Positions 26,963 through 37,047 of a stretch of 64,000 nt of DNA are shown in pieces; within the stretch, counting starts at the first letter, position 1; each line of letters begins with the position of its first letter. The stretch is taken from positions 2,542,001 through 2,606,000 of the forward strand of contig NZ_CP108430.1 of NCBI RefSeq assembly GCF_041435335.1, given 5' to 3'. The notes beneath the pieces are model-generated. The model was not told the DNA's origin. It did no database searches and saw only the letters and a list, made by a program, of their open reading frames with translations. The DNA is from Streptomyces sp. NBC_01283. GTDB lineage: Bacteria; Actinomycetota; Actinomycetes; Streptomycetales; Streptomycetaceae. The translations under genes were made by a program, and so were the position numbers.

Positions 26963-28394
26963 GCGTCGCGGAACCGGCCGCCTCGGCCTTGCCGAGCCGC
27001 GAGTGACGGCGCCCGTACAGCGCGTACACCAGGGAGCCCACGACCAGGAACACGGCGAACTGCACCCACGTCGTCCAGCCCGTGCCCCAGATCAGGTAGA
27101 GGCAGAAGCCCACGCCCAGGATCGGGCTCACCGGGTACAGCGGCACCCGGAAGGTGCGCCTCAGCTCCGGCGCCGAGCGGCGCAGCGCGAGCACCGCGAC
27201 GTTCACCACGACCATGATGGCCAGCGTGCCGATCGTCGTCAGGTTCACCACCACGTCGAGCGACGAGAAAGCCGCCGGGACGGCGAAGACCGCGGCGACG
27301 ATCCAGGTGTTGGCGACCGGCGTCGAGGTCTTGGGCGAGACGCGCTCGAAGACGCGCGGGACGAGCCCGTCGCGGGACATCGACATCAGGATGCGGGTCT
27401 GCCCGTACATCACGGCGAGCACGACGGACGCGATGGCCACGACCGCGCCGAAGGCGATGATCCCGCCGCCGACCGAGGAGTCGGTGACCTGGTTGACGAC
27501 CAGCGAGAGCGCGGCGGGCTTGTCGGCCACCGCGTCCGCGCCCAGCGCGCCGATCGCCCCGAGGGCGACGGCGACGTACAGCAGGGTGGCGACGCCGATG
27601 CAGATCAGGATGGCGATCGGGATGTTCCTGCGGGGGTTCTTGACCTCTTCGCCCGCCGTGGTGATCGCGTCGAAGCCGATGAAGGAGAAGAAGGCGAGCG
27701 AGGCGCCCGCGGTGATGCCGGAGGCTCCGGCGCCCGCGAAGGGGGTGAGGTTGCCGGCCTTGAACGCGGTGAACGCGATCGCGAGGAACAGCAGCAGGAT
27801 CCCGATCTTGAGCATGGCCATGGCGGCCGTCGCCCGCGCGCTCTCGCGGATGCCGCGTACGAGCAGCACGGCGGCCAGCAGGATCACGACCACGGCGGGC
27901 AGGTTCACGGCTCCGCCCTCGCCGGGACCGGCGGAGAGCGCGTCGGGCAGGTGCCAGCCCGTGAGGCTTTCGAGCAGCTCGTTCAGGTACTGGCTCCAGC
28001 CGACCGCCACGGCGGAGACGGAGACGCCGTACTCCAGGAGCAGGCACCAGCCGACGAGGAACGCGGTGCGCTCGCCGAGCGAGGCGTACGCGAAGGAGTA
28101 GGAGCTGCCGGAGACCGGGATCGCACCGCCCAGCTCGGCGAACGAGAACGCGGTGAAGATGCAGGTCACGGCGGCCAGGAGGTACGAGACGGCGACCGCG
28201 GGGCCCGCCTCGGCGACGCTGTCGGAGAGGCCGACGAAGATGCCGGTGCCGACGATCGCGCCGACGCCGAAGCACACCAGCTGGAACAGGCCCATAGTGC
28301 GCTTCAGGCCGTGGCCTTCGAGGTCGGCACCCGATTCGGCGACTAGGAGTTCGGGGGACTTGATGCGGAGTCCTGCCGGACCGGTCGAGCGCAT
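26943..28394 (-). CDS. Amino acid permease, APC superfamily (cationic amino acid type)
   Basis: 483 residues, about 12 membrane helices. The first helix carries the APC signature GLFQLVCFGVGAIVGTGIFVGL, and the amphipathic loop SFIGFDAITTAGEEVKNPRRNIPIAI is typical of the cationic amino acid transporter group. C-terminal helices end in a basic cytoplasmic tail. It lies downstream of arcB on the same strand but behind a strong terminator, so arginine/ornithine transport is suggested by context only. Start is the ATG MRSTGPAGL; the upstream extension is His/Arg-rich and unlikely. Confidence 0.92.
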   Translation of the reverse strand: MRSTGPAGLRIKSPELLVAESGADLEGHGLKRTMGLFQLVCFGVGAIVGTGIFVGLSDSVAEAGPAVAVSYLLAAVTCIFTAFSFAELGGAIPVSGSSYSFAYASLGERTAFLVGWCLLLEYGVSVSAVAVGWSQYLNELLESLTGWHLPDALSAGPGEGGAVNLPAVVVILLAAVLLVRGIRESARATAAMAMLKIGILLLFLAIAFTAFKAGNLTPFAGAGASGITAGASLAFFSFIGFDAITTAGEEVKNPRRNIPIAILICIGVATLLYVAVALGAIGALGADAVADKPAALSLVVNQVTDSSVGGGIIAFGAVVAIASVVLAVMYGQTRILMSMSRDGLVPRVFERVSPKTSTPVANTWIVAAVFAVPAAFSSLDVVVNLTTIGTLAIMVVVNVAVLALRRSAPELRRTFRVPLYPVSPILGVGFCLYLIWGTGWTTWVQFAVFLVVGSLVYALYGRRHSRLGKAEAAGSATPTPRAG

Positions 28395-28450
28395 GCGGTG
28401 GTTCTCATTTCGGTGGTGCTGGGCGCGGCGGGGGTGGGGCCGCATAGAAG

Positions 28451-28481
28451 CGGGGCCGGGGGAAGGTGTTCCCCGGCCCCG
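28451..28481 (-). terminator. Terminator after arcB
   Basis: An 11-bp perfect GC stem (CGGGGCCGGGG with its complement) around a nine-base loop, 17 nt after the arcB stop. It separates arcB from the permease gene on the same strand. Confidence 0.85.
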
Positions 28482-28497
28482 CCCGTGTGAGCTTCTG

Positions 28498-29496
28498 TCA
28501 GGCGAGTGTCGCGACGAGAATCGCCTTGATCGTGTGGAGCCGGTTCTCCGCCTCGTCGAAGACGACGGAGTGCGCGGACTCGAAGACCTCGTCGGTGACC
28601 TCGAGAGAGCTTAGACCGTGCCGGGCGTGGATCTCACGGCCGACCTTCGTGCCCAGGTCGTGGAAGGCCGGGAGGCAGTGCAGGAACTTCACGTCGGCGT
28701 TGCCCGTGGCGCGCAGGACGTCCATGGTCACGGCGTACGGCGCGAGGGCCGCGATGCGCTCGTCCCAGACCTCCTTGGGCTCACCCATGGAGACCCAGAC
28801 GTCGGTCACGACGAAGTCGGCGCCCGCGACGGCCTCGGTGACGTCCTCGCTGAGCGTGATCCGGGCGCCGCTGGTCCCGGCGAGCTCGCGGGCCCGGGCG
28901 ACGATCTCGTCGGCGGGCCAGTAGGCCTTGGGCGCCACGATGCGTACGTCCATGCCGAGGAGCGCCGCGGTGATCAGGTACGAGTTGCCCATGTTGAAAC
29001 GAGCGTCACCGAGATAGGCGAACGTGATCTCGGTGAGCGGCTTCGTGCTGTGCTCGGTCATCGTGAGCACGTCGGCGAGCATCTGGGTGGGGTGCCAGTC
29101 GTCGGTCAGGCCGTTGTAGACGGGCACGCCCGCGTACGCGCCGAGCTCCTCGACGGTCGACTGGGCGTCGCCGCGGAACTCGATGGCGTCGAACATCCGG
29201 CCGAGCACCCGGGCGGTGTCCTTGGCGGACTCCTTGCTGCCGATGTGCGATCCGGCCGGGTCTATGTACGTCGTCGAGGCACCCTGGTCAGCGGCGGCGA
29301 CCTCGAAGGAGCAGCGGGTCCGCGTGGAGGACTTCTCGAAGATCAGCGCGATGTTCCTGCCGCGCAGCCGCTGCGTCTCGGTCCCCGCCTTCTTGGCCGC
29401 CTTCAGCTCGGCGGCAAGCTCGATCAGGCCGCGGAACTCCTCGGCGGTGAAGTCCAGCTCCTTGAGGAAGTGGCGGCCGGTGAGGTCGATGGCCAT
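28498..29496 (-). CDS. arcB: Ornithine carbamoyltransferase (catabolic context)
   Basis: 332 residues. Catalyses carbamoyl transfer between carbamoyl phosphate and ornithine. Signatures: [16 protein letters not shown] with the STRTR carbamoyl-phosphate site, HPTQ at about 138, DVWVSMGEP, and the ornithine loop HCLPAFHD. Placement downstream of arginine deiminase suggests the catabolic direction (citrulline to ornithine plus carbamoyl phosphate), although an anabolic ArgF cannot be excluded by sequence. A 97-bp gap containing phased repeats precedes it, so it may have its own promoter. Confidence 0.95.
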   Translation of the reverse strand: MAIDLTGRHFLKELDFTAEEFRGLIELAAELKAAKKAGTETQRLRGRNIALIFEKSSTRTRCSFEVAAADQGASTTYIDPAGSHIGSKESAKDTARVLGRMFDAIEFRGDAQSTVEELGAYAGVPVYNGLTDDWHPTQMLADVLTMTEHSTKPLTEITFAYLGDARFNMGNSYLITAALLGMDVRIVAPKAYWPADEIVARARELAGTSGARITLSEDVTEAVAGADFVVTDVWVSMGEPKEVWDERIAALAPYAVTMDVLRATGNADVKFLHCLPAFHDLGTKVGREIHARHGLSSLEVTDEVFESAHSVVFDEAENRLHTIKAILVATLA

Positions 29497-29535
29497 GATG
29501 GCGCTCCAGGGGTACGCGTACGGGGATACTGGAAG

Positions 29536-29562
29536 TCTATACGACGCTCCACATTTCTATAC
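29536..29562 (-). promoter_or_regulatory. Two phased GTATAGA repeats upstream of arcB
   Basis: On the minus strand GTATAGA occurs at 29562-29556 and 29542-29536, exactly 20 bp apart (two helical turns), 40-66 bp before the arcB start. Could be an operator or a -10-containing promoter. It does not match the ARG boxes known from Streptomyces closely. Confidence 0.4.
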
Positions 29563-29593
29563 AGCTCGATGGATGGCTATGGGTCGATGGCTG

Positions 29594-30829
29594 TCAGTCG
29601 ATGGCGTCCCGCTGCACCGGACAGCTCATGCACCGCGGACCGCCCCGGCCGCGCCCCAGCTCGCTGCCCAGGATCTCGATCACCTCGATGCCCTCCTTGC
29701 GCAGATGCGTGTTCGTGGTCGAGTTCCGTTCGTACGCCACGACGACGCCCGGCTCGACCGCCAGCACGTTGCAGCCGTCGTCCCACTGCTCGCGCTCGGC
29801 CGCGTGCACGTCCTGGGTCGCCGTGAGGACCCGGATGCCGCTCATCCCGAGGGCCGCCGCTATGGCCCGGTGCATGTGCTCGGGCGGATGGTCGGTGACC
29901 TTCAGCTCCCGCCCGTCGACGCCGGGCTCGATGGTGTACGAGCGCAGCATGCCCAGGCCCGCGTACTGCGTGAAGGTGTCGCTGTCGACCATCGTCATCA
30001 CCGTGTCGAGATGCATGAACGCGCGTCTCTTCGGCATGTCCAGGGCCACGATCGTCTGCGCGGAGCCCGCCGCGAAGAGCTTGTGCGCGAGCATCTCGAC
30101 GGCCTGCGGTGTGGTGCGCTCGCTCATGCCGATGAGGACCGCGCCCCGGCCGATCACCAGGACGTCGCCGCCCTCGATGGTGGAGGGATAGTCCGCCTGT
30201 CCCTGGGACCAGACGTGGAAGTCCTCGCCGCGGAAGAGCGGGTGGTGCCGGTAGATCGCCTCGAAGTGCACGGTCTCGCGCTGCCGCGCGGGCCAGCGCA
30301 TCGCGTTGATGGAGACGCCGTCGTAGATCCACGCCGAGGTGTCGCGCGTGAAGAGGTGGTTGGGCAGCGGGCCGAGCAGGAAGTCGTCCAGGTCCATGCA
30401 GTGGAAGCGCACGGACGTCGGCTCGGGGTGCCGCTCCAGGAACTCCCGCTTGGTCATCCCGCCGATCAGCGCGTCGGCGAGCTCCGCGGACGGCAACGTC
30501 TCGAACGCGGCCCGCAGATGGTCGGTCGCCAGCGGGCCGTACTCCTTCTCGTCGAAGACCCGGTCCAGGACGAGCAGGCGCGCGCCGGGCACGTCCATGG
30601 CCTCGGTGAGGAGGTCCCCGAAGAGATGGACGGCCACCCCGCGATCGCGCAGCACGTCGGCGAATCCGTCGTGCTCCTGGCGGGCCCTGCGGACCCACAG
30701 GACGTCGTCGAAGAGCAACGCGTCCTTGTTGCTCGGGGTGAGCCGCTTGAGCTCCAGATCAGGTCGGTGCAGGATCACGCGGCGCAGCCGCCCGGCCTCG
30801 GAGTCGACATGGAATCCCATGGAGTCCAT
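29594..30829 (-). CDS. arcA: Arginine deiminase
   Basis: About 411 residues; converts arginine to citrulline and ammonia. The ATG at MDSMGFHVD has GGGGA close upstream; the ATG three codons later (30820) is equally possible. Guanidine-modifying fold: [17 protein letters not shown] at the start, [39 protein letters not shown], the catalytic His in [12 protein letters not shown] and the catalytic Cys in [13 protein letters not shown] near the C-terminus. With arcB it makes the first two steps of the arginine deiminase pathway; no carbamate kinase gene is in view. Lies 56 bp after the Pnkp gene. Confidence 0.95.
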   Translation of the reverse strand: MDSMGFHVDSEAGRLRRVILHRPDLELKRLTPSNKDALLFDDVLWVRRARQEHDGFADVLRDRGVAVHLFGDLLTEAMDVPGARLLVLDRVFDEKEYGPLATDHLRAAFETLPSAELADALIGGMTKREFLERHPEPTSVRFHCMDLDDFLLGPLPNHLFTRDTSAWIYDGVSINAMRWPARQRETVHFEAIYRHHPLFRGEDFHVWSQGQADYPSTIEGGDVLVIGRGAVLIGMSERTTPQAVEMLAHKLFAAGSAQTIVALDMPKRRAFMHLDTVMTMVDSDTFTQYAGLGMLRSYTIEPGVDGRELKVTDHPPEHMHRAIAAALGMSGIRVLTATQDVHAAEREQWDDGCNVLAVEPGVVVAYERNSTTNTHLRKEGIEVIEILGSELGRGRGGPRCMSCPVQRDAID

Positions 30830-30885
30830 CTTTCCCCGGCCGGGCGGCCGACGCCCGCCGTTGGCCAAAGCCCGGTTCTTGTTGC

Positions 30886-33456
30886 CTAGAGCCGCGGGTC
30901 CACCGGCTCCGACTCCAGGGCAAGGACCGCGAACACCGCCTCGTGCACGCGCCACAACGGCTCACCCGCCGCGAGACGGTCGAGGGCCTCGAGGCCGAGC
31001 GCGTACTCACGGACGGCGAGCGAGCGCTTGTGCCCGAGGAAGCGGTCGCGCAGCTTGTCGAGGTGGTCGGGCCGTGTGTACTCCGGGCCGTAGATGATCC
31101 GGAGGTACTCGCGTCCGCGGCACTTGATGCCGGGCTGCACGATCCGGCCCTTCGCGTCCCTGACCAGCGCCTCGACCGGCTTGACGACCATGCCCTCGCC
31201 GCCGCGGCTGGTCATCTCCAGCCACCAGTCGATGCCCGCCTGGACCGACGCCTCGTCGCCCGTGTCGACGTAGAGCCGCCGGGTGGTCTGCAGCAGGCCG
31301 GTGCCGTCGTGCTCCACCATGCGGTCGATCAGGGCGAGCTGTCCGTCGTGCGGGAGCGCGGCGAGGCTGCGGCCCTGGACGGCCAGGATCTGGAACGGCG
31401 CGAGACGCACGCCCTCCAGGCCCTCGGTCGGCCAGCAGTAGCGGCGGTAGGCGTCCGTGAACGCGGCGGCGTCCACGGCTCGTTCGCGCTGCTTGGCCAG
31501 GAGTCCCCCGGTGTCCACGCCGCGCGCCGTCGCCGCTTCCAGGGCGGCGATCGCACCGGGGAAGACGGCTCCGGCCGCGGCGCCCACGGCCGCGTACTGC
31601 GTGCGGAGCAGGCCGGAGGCCTTCAGCGACCAGGGCATCAACTCGGCGTCGAGCAGCAGCCAGTCGGTGTCCAGCTCCTGCCACAGGCCCGCCTCGGTGA
31701 CGGCGTCGCGCACCCGGCCGAGTATCTCCTCGGTGATCTCCGGGTCGTCGAAGAAGGGACGCCCCGTACGGGTGCAGAGCGAGCCGGTCGGGCCGTCCAC
31801 GCCGAAGCGCTCGCGGGCCACGTCCGCGTCACGGCACACCAGGGCCACGGCGCGCGAGCCCATGTGCTTCTCCTCGCACACGACCCGGCCCACCCCGTCC
31901 TTGGCGTACGAGGCGAAGGCCTCGGCCGGGTGCTCCAAATAGCCCTCACGCTGCGATGTCGCGGTCGGGGCCATCGTCGGCGGGAGGTAGGGAAGGAGCC
32001 GCGGGTCCACGGCGAAACGGCTCATGACCTCAAGGGCCGCCGCCGCGTTCTCCTCGCGCACCGCGACGCGGCCGGCGTGACCGGTCTCCACGGCGCGGCG
32101 GCCGTGCACGTCGTTCAGGTCGAGCGGACGGCCGTCGTGGCCGCCGGGGGCCTCCGTACGCAGCGGCCTGGCCGGCTCGTACCAGACCTGCTCCGCCGGT
32201 ACGTCGACCAGTTCGCGCTCCGGCCAGCGCAGGGCGGTGAGCCTGCCGCCGAACACGGCACCGGTGTCCAGGCAGATGGTGTTGTTCAGCCAGGTCGCCG
32301 TCGGCACGGGGGTGTGGCCGTAGACCACGGCGGCGCTGCCCCGGTAGTCCTCCGCCCACGGGTAGCGCACGGGCAGGCCGAACTCGTCGGTCTCGCCGGT
32401 GGTGTCGCCGTACAGCGCGTGCGAGCGCACCCGGCCCGACGTCCGCCCGTGGTACTTCTCGGGCAGGCCCGCGTGACAGACGACGAGCTTGCCGCCGTCG
32501 AGGACGTAGTGCGAGACGAGGCCGTCCACGAACTCCCGCACGCTCGCGCGGAACTCCTCGCTCTCGGCCTCCAACTGCTCGACGGTCTCGGCGAGTCCGT
32601 GGGTGTGCTGGACCTTGCGGCCCTTGAGATAACGGCTGAGCTTGTTCTCGTGATTGCCCGGCACGCACAGGGCGCTGCCGTCGCCGACCATCGACATCAC
32701 GCGGCGCAGCACGCCCGGCGAGTCCGGTCCGCGGTCGACGAGGTCACCCACGAACACGGCCGTACGCCCGTCGGGGTGCGCGCCGTCCACGTATCCGAGC
32801 TTGCCGAGCAGCGTCTCCAGCTCGGCGGCGCAGCCGTGGATGTCGCCGATGATGTCGAAGGGTCCTGTGAGGTGCGAGAGGTCGTTGTAGCGCTTCTCGG
32901 TGACGACGGTGGCGTGGTCGACCTCCTCCACGCCCTTGAGGACGTGCACCTTCCTGAACCCCTCGCGCTCCAAGTGCTTGAGCGAGCGCCGCAGTTCGCG
33001 CTGGTGGCGCTGGATGACACGGCGGGGCATGCCGGCCCGGTCGGCGCGCCCGGCGTTGCGCGCGGCGCAGACCTCCTCGGGCACGTCCAGGACGATGGCG
33101 ATGGGCAGGACGTCGTGCTGCCTGGCCAGCTCGATGAGCTGCTTGCGGCTCTCGCTCTGCACGTTCGTCGCGTCGACGACGGTGCGGCGGCCCGCCGCGA
33201 GGCGCTTGCCCGCGATGTAGTGCAGCACGTCGAAGGCGTCGCCGCTCGCACCCTGGTCGTTCTCGTCGTCGGCGACGAGGCCGCGGCAGAAGTCGCTGGA
33301 AAGAACCTCGGTGGGCTTGAAGTGCTTGCGGCCGAAGGTCGACTTGCCGGAGCCGGTGGCGCCGACGAGGACGACGAGGGAGAGGTCGGTGACGGGCAGC
33401 ACGCGCCCCGCGTGAGTGGCTTCCGTGCCGGAGCCGGTGCTGGTTTCATTCGTCAT
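30886..33456 (-). CDS. pnkp: Polynucleotide kinase-phosphatase-ligase (Pnkp), RNA end repair
   Basis: 856 residues, close to the 870 of clostridial Pnkp. Three catalytic modules in order: 5'-kinase ([19 protein letters not shown], residues about 28-46), metallophosphatase ([34 protein letters not shown], about 190-440) and an adenylyltransferase domain ([14 protein letters not shown], with Lys as the adenylation site, through GGEGMVVKP and [11 protein letters not shown]). It heals and, with Hen1, seals broken RNA such as toxin-cut tRNA. Its ATG overlaps the Hen1 TGA (ATGA), so the two proteins are coupled. The family system is known; phylogenetic spread and substrates in Streptomyces are less studied. 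Confidence 0.96.
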   Translation of the reverse strand: MTNETSTGSGTEATHAGRVLPVTDLSLVVLVGATGSGKSTFGRKHFKPTEVLSSDFCRGLVADDENDQGASGDAFDVLHYIAGKRLAAGRRTVVDATNVQSESRKQLIELARQHDVLPIAIVLDVPEEVCAARNAGRADRAGMPRRVIQRHQRELRRSLKHLEREGFRKVHVLKGVEEVDHATVVTEKRYNDLSHLTGPFDIIGDIHGCAAELETLLGKLGYVDGAHPDGRTAVFVGDLVDRGPDSPGVLRRVMSMVGDGSALCVPGNHENKLSRYLKGRKVQHTHGLAETVEQLEAESEEFRASVREFVDGLVSHYVLDGGKLVVCHAGLPEKYHGRTSGRVRSHALYGDTTGETDEFGLPVRYPWAEDYRGSAAVVYGHTPVPTATWLNNTICLDTGAVFGGRLTALRWPERELVDVPAEQVWYEPARPLRTEAPGGHDGRPLDLNDVHGRRAVETGHAGRVAVREENAAAALEVMSRFAVDPRLLPYLPPTMAPTATSQREGYLEHPAEAFASYAKDGVGRVVCEEKHMGSRAVALVCRDADVARERFGVDGPTGSLCTRTGRPFFDDPEITEEILGRVRDAVTEAGLWQELDTDWLLLDAELMPWSLKASGLLRTQYAAVGAAAGAVFPGAIAALEAATARGVDTGGLLAKQRERAVDAAAFTDAYRRYCWPTEGLEGVRLAPFQILAVQGRSLAALPHDGQLALIDRMVEHDGTGLLQTTRRLYVDTGDEASVQAGIDWWLEMTSRGGEGMVVKPVEALVRDAKGRIVQPGIKCRGREYLRIIYGPEYTRPDHLDKLRDRFLGHKRSLAVREYALGLEALDRLAAGEPLWRVHEAVFAVLALESEPVDPRL

Positions 33457-35006
33457 GCCGCCCGCACCTCCTTCGCCTTCGTGTCGGTCTTGTCGGTCTT
33501 GTCGGTCTTGAGGGTGGCCTTGTCGTCCGTCTTGTCGGCCTGCGTGAACACGGCCATCTGGGTCGGCGGACCCACCTCGGGGTCGTCGTCCCCCACGGGC
33601 ACGAACTCCACGCCGTACCCGTGCCGTTCGGCCACCTTCCCGGCCCAGCCCCGGAACTCCTCGCGCGTCCACTCGAACCGGTGGTCGCCGTGCCGGACGT
33701 GCCCGGCGGCGAGCGTCTCCCAGCGGACGTTGTACTCGACGTTCGGCGTCGTCACGAGCACGGTGCGCGGGCGGGCGGAGCCGAACACCGCGTACTCCAG
33801 GGCGGGCAGACGTTCCTCGTCGAGGTGCTCGATGACCTCGCTGAGCACCGCCGCGTCGTACCCCTTGAGCCGCTTGTCCGTGTACGCGAGCGAGCCCTGG
33901 AAGAGCTTGACGCGCTCGGCCTGCCGCTCGCCCATGCGGTCGAGCTTCAGCCGCCGCGACGCGATGGTCAGCGCCCGCATCGACACGTCGACACCGGCTA
34001 TCTCGGTGAACCGGGTGTCCTTGAGCAGCTCCTGCACCAACTGGCCCTGCCCGCACCCGAGATCGAGCACGCGCCCGGCACCGGCGCCGGCCAGCGCCGC
34101 AAGGATCGCCTCCCGCCGCAGCACGGCGAGCGGGACGGGCTTGTCCGTGCTCTCCTCGCTCTCCTCACCATCGGGATCAGCGCTCTCCTCGGCGACCGCG
34201 TTGTCGATGTCCTCGACAACCGTGTCGTCCGCGTCGGCGAGCCGCACCAGTTCCAGCCGCTGCATGGCCTCCTGGGTCAGCGACCAGCGCCGCGCGAGAT
34301 AGCGGCTGGTGATGACCTTCTGCTCCGGGTGGTCCGCGAGCCAGCCCACACCGGCACGCAACAGCTTGTCGACCTCGTCCGGCGAGACCCAGTAGTGCTT
34401 GGCGTCGTCGAGCACGGGGAGCAGGACATAGAGGTGCCGAAGCGCCTCGCCCAGGGTCAACTTCCCGTCCGGAACGTCGAGTACGAGGTGGACATACCGC
34501 GAGTGGCCCCACTCCGGGAACTGCTCGTCCAGCGGAATTCGCGTCGCCGCGACCGTCCAGCCCAGCGGCTCGAACAGCTTGCGCACCAGGTCGGCGCCGC
34601 CCCGCGCGGGCAGCGCGGGCACCTCGATGCGCAGCGGCAGCGGCTGCCGAGCCCGCTCGGGCCGCGCGTTGCACACCCCGCGCATCGCGCTGGAGAACAC
34701 CGCGCTCAGCGCCACGGCGAGCAGCGACGAAGCGGCGTAGGGCCGGTCGTTCACATACTGCGCGAGCGCGGCATCGGGCGCCCCGCCCCGGCCCTTTCCC
34801 TTCCCCCGCCGCACCAGCGCCACGGGATCCACCTCTAGCAGCAGCGCGGCGGTGCAACGCTCCACGGACGCCTCGGGGTAGAGGACGTGCGCGGTGCCGT
34901 AGGAAGTGGAGAACGCCTGCGCCTTCTCGGGATGCTTGTGCAGCAGGAAACCGAGGTCGGTAGCAGGGCTCTCAGGGGTACCGGAAGTACTGATCGACAG
35001 GAACAC
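33453..35006 (-). CDS. hen1: Hen1, 3'-terminal RNA ribose 2'-O-methyltransferase
   Basis: 517 residues from a GTG with GAGG 7 nt upstream. The N-terminal half (about 1-240) is the bacterial Hen1 domain that activates Pnkp for ligation. The C-terminal half is the methyltransferase: RVLDLGCGQGQLVQ (SAM site, about 314), SEVIEHLDEERLPALE (metal-binding Glu and His) and VTTPNVEYN / GDHRFEWTREEF. It marks the repaired 3' end with a 2'-O-methyl group so the same toxin cannot cut again. The last 25 residues are a Lys-Thr-Asp-rich tail encoded by a 9-bp tandem repeat, which varies the tail length easily. Confidence 0.95.
   Translation of the reverse strand: MFLSISTSGTPESPATDLGFLLHKHPEKAQAFSTSYGTAHVLYPEASVERCTAALLLEVDPVALVRRGKGKGRGGAPDAALAQYVNDRPYAASSLLAVALSAVFSSAMRGVCNARPERARQPLPLRIEVPALPARGGADLVRKLFEPLGWTVAATRIPLDEQFPEWGHSRYVHLVLDVPDGKLTLGEALRHLYVLLPVLDDAKHYWVSPDEVDKLLRAGVGWLADHPEQKVITSRYLARRWSLTQEAMQRLELVRLADADDTVVEDIDNAVAEESADPDGEESEESTDKPVPLAVLRREAILAALAGAGAGRVLDLGCGQGQLVQELLKDTRFTEIAGVDVSMRALTIASRRLKLDRMGERQAERVKLFQGSLAYTDKRLKGYDAAVLSEVIEHLDEERLPALEYAVFGSARPRTVLVTTPNVEYNVRWETLAAGHVRHGDHRFEWTREEFRGWAGKVAERHGYGVEFVPVGDDDPEVGPPTQMAVFTQADKTDDKATLKTDKTDKTDTKAKEVRAA
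33483..33509. repeat. Tandem 9-bp repeat inside hen1 (three copies)
   Basis: GTCGGTCTT repeated three times without interruption; in frame it encodes KTD units (minus strand) in the Hen1 C-terminal tail. Partial copies flank it. Confidence 0.85.
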
Positions 35007-35129
35007 GGGTATGCCTCGAAACGCAATCTGAACTGCGGAAACTTACGGTTGCGGCTCCAGCGCGCCTCTAGACCGTACAGCGAACATCAGGGACTCACTC
35101 AGGGGTTTTCGCTCCCCCTCGGGGGCCCT

Positions 35130-35582
35130 TCAGCCCTCGACCCAGCCGTGGCTCTTGCCGTGCTGCACCAGTTGTTCGCGGAGGTGCTTGATCTGCTCAC
35201 CGGTCATCCACGGAGCCGCGCCGAGCAGCAGCTCGGTCACCTCGAACGAGTACTCCGCGACGCTGAGCACATCGCAGGTCGGCTCCTCACCGTCGTCGAA
35301 CCCCGCGGCGGACGCCCGGATCGACGGGGGCATCTGCGCCCTGCCACCGACGAACGGCACTGCCGCCGACGCCTGCGCCCTCTCGGGGAGACGGACGGAC
35401 GACGCCTTGGGTCCGCGCTCACCCTCCTCGATCTCGAACTCGACCAGCGCCCCCGTGTGCACCAGAGGCTCCGGGATCAGCAGGTCGTTGGCGTGCAGGA
35501 ACACGTCCTCCCCACCATGCTCCGGGGCGATGAACCCATAGCCCCGCGCGCCGTCGAACCGGACAACCCTGCCAGCGACCAT
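35130..35582 (-). CDS. Cold-shock-domain protein with C-terminal extension
   Basis: 150 residues. Residues 1-65 form a cold-shock OB fold (GRVVRFDGARGYGFIAPEHGGEDVFLHANDL), with RNP1-like GYGFI and RNP2-like VFLH. The rest is a Streptomyces-type extension (SVAEYSFEVTELLLGAAPWMTGEQIKHLREQLVQHGKSHGWVEG) not found in the small 67-residue cold-shock proteins. Probable nucleic-acid chaperone. The start ATG (MVAGRVV) has GGGG 6 nt upstream. It is 123 bp downstream of nothing on its strand and divergent from the LLM oxidoreductase. Confidence 0.88.
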   Translation of the reverse strand: MVAGRVVRFDGARGYGFIAPEHGGEDVFLHANDLLIPEPLVHTGALVEFEIEEGERGPKASSVRLPERAQASAAVPFVGGRAQMPPSIRASAAGFDDGEEPTCDVLSVAEYSFEVTELLLGAAPWMTGEQIKHLREQLVQHGKSHGWVEG

Positions 35583-35760
35583 CTCGACCCCAACCCCCAC
35601 ACCGTCTCCGGGCCCCTCGCCCGGACAGCCAGTGCCGAAGCCTAACCTCCGCACCCCGGCGCCGTACGGCCGAGCGCCCTCCCAGGTCCCGCCCGCAGGC
35701 GGCGGCAACACGGCCTGTGCGGGACTGAAAGTGGAACGGGCATCCGGGCAAGATAGCTGC

Positions 35761-36684
35761 ATGGACCTTCGAATCTTCACCGAACCGCAGCAGGGTGCGA
35801 CCTACGAGACGCTCCTCCGCGTCGCCAAGGCCACCGAGGACCTCGGCTACAGCGCCTTCTTCCGATCCGACCACTACCTCGTGATGGGCTCCTCCGACGG
35901 TCTCCCCGGCCCCACGGACGCCTGGATCACCCTCGCGGGCCTGGCCCGTGAGACCCGGCGGATCCGGCTCGGCACCCTGATGACCGCGGGCACCTTCCGG
36001 CTGCCCGGCGTGCTCGCCATCCAGGTCGCGCAGGTCGACCAGATGTCGGGCGGCCGCATCGAGCTCGGCCTCGGATCGGGGTGGTACGAGGCGGAGCACT
36101 CCGCGTACGGAATCCCCTTCCCGAAGGAGAAGTTCGGTCGCCTGGAGGAACAACTCGCCATCGTCACCGGCCTGTGGGAGACCCCGGTCGGCGAACGGTT
36201 CACCTTTGACGGCACCTACTACCAACTCTCCGATTCCCCCGCCCTGCCCAAGCCCGCGCAGCCCAAGGTGCCCGTCCTCATCGGCGGCCACGGCGCCAAG
36301 CGGACGCCCGCCCTCGCGGCCCGCTACGCGAGCGAGTTCAACATCCCCTTTGCCTCTCTTTCCGACACCGAGCAGCAGTTCAAGCGGGTCCGCGCCGCCG
36401 CCGAAGAGGTCGGCCGCAAGGCCGACGACCTCACCTACTCCAACGCGCTGGTGGCCTGCGTCGGCAAGACGGACGCGGAGGTGAAGCGCCGCGCCGACGC
36501 GATCGGGCGCGAGGTGGAGGACCTGAAGGCGAACGGACTCGCCGGCTCCCCCGCCGAGGTCGTCGAGAAGATCGCCGCCTACCAGGCCGTCGGCTCGCAG
36601 CGCATGTACCTCCAGATGCTCGACCTGGACGACCTCGACCACCTGGAGCTGATCTCCTCGCAGGTCATGTCGCAGCTGAGCTGA
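35761..36684 (+). CDS. LLM class F420-dependent oxidoreductase
   Basis: 307 residues. Luciferase-like TIM barrel: MDLRIFTEPQQGATYETLLRVAKATEDLGYSAFFRSDHY, RIRLGTLMTAGTFRLPGVLAIQVAQVDQMSGGRIELGLGSGWYEAEHSAYGIPFP and PVLIGGHGAKRTPALAARYASEFN. The pattern LGLGSGWYEAEH is common in F420-binding members. Substrate unknown. An in-frame ATG 43 codons upstream lies inside the divergent cold-shock promoter and is rejected. Monocistronic. Confidence 0.9.
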   Translation: MDLRIFTEPQQGATYETLLRVAKATEDLGYSAFFRSDHYLVMGSSDGLPGPTDAWITLAGLARETRRIRLGTLMTAGTFRLPGVLAIQVAQVDQMSGGRIELGLGSGWYEAEHSAYGIPFPKEKFGRLEEQLAIVTGLWETPVGERFTFDGTYYQLSDSPALPKPAQPKVPVLIGGHGAKRTPALAARYASEFNIPFASLSDTEQQFKRVRAAAEEVGRKADDLTYSNALVACVGKTDAEVKRRADAIGREVEDLKANGLAGSPAEVVEKIAAYQAVGSQRMYLQMLDLDDLDHLELISSQVMSQLS

Positions 36685-37047
36685 CCGCGGCGCGACCGCC
36701 CCTCGGCCACCGAGCGGCCCTGGGTGGGGTGACCCTGGGGCGGCTGGCCCTGGGGCGGCTGGTGGCCCCGGTGGAGTAGGCCTCGGTGCATGCCGCCTCC
36801 GTGGATTCGGAACCGGTCGCGCTCCCGTCAACTCCACCGGTGCCGCCGGTTCCGCGCGGCCCCGGCCGGGTGAAATTCCGTCAACCCCGCATCCGGTGTG
36901 GCCCCGCCCCAGTGACCCGCCGCCGCAGGTGATCGTTGGCTCGGGCGGAGCCGGACCGCCCGGCACCCGCGCCGGCGGCCGCTGCTGGTGCGTCGCTCGC
37001 ACCAGCAGCCCTCCACCACCGGGAGGGCGAGGGCCGAGGAGGCCGTC
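36685..37047. other. Gene-free stretch with a repeat and a hairpin
   Basis: No convincing coding region. It holds a 15-bp perfect tandem repeat (CCCTGGGGCGGCTGG at 36733-36747 and 36748-36762) and, at its right end, a perfect stem-loop described separately. The rest is GC-rich sequence without a recognisable promoter pair. Confidence 0.6.
36981..37009 (+). promoter_or_regulatory. Perfect 12-bp hairpin before a small ORF
   Basis: GCTGCTGGTGCG and CGCACCAGCAGC around the loop TCGCT. It lies 38 nt before the ATG of the 74-residue ORF. No T tract follows, so it may be a 5' leader structure or an mRNA stabiliser rather than a terminator. Confidence 0.55.

Noticed and set aside
28498..30829. Complete arginine deiminase operon including carbamate kinase
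   Set aside because: No arcC is visible; the neighbouring genes are a permease (behind a terminator) and Pnkp.
33483..33509. Tandem 9-bp repeat considered as a CRISPR or VNTR array
   Set aside because: Copies are contiguous without spacers and lie in frame inside hen1, encoding KTD units.
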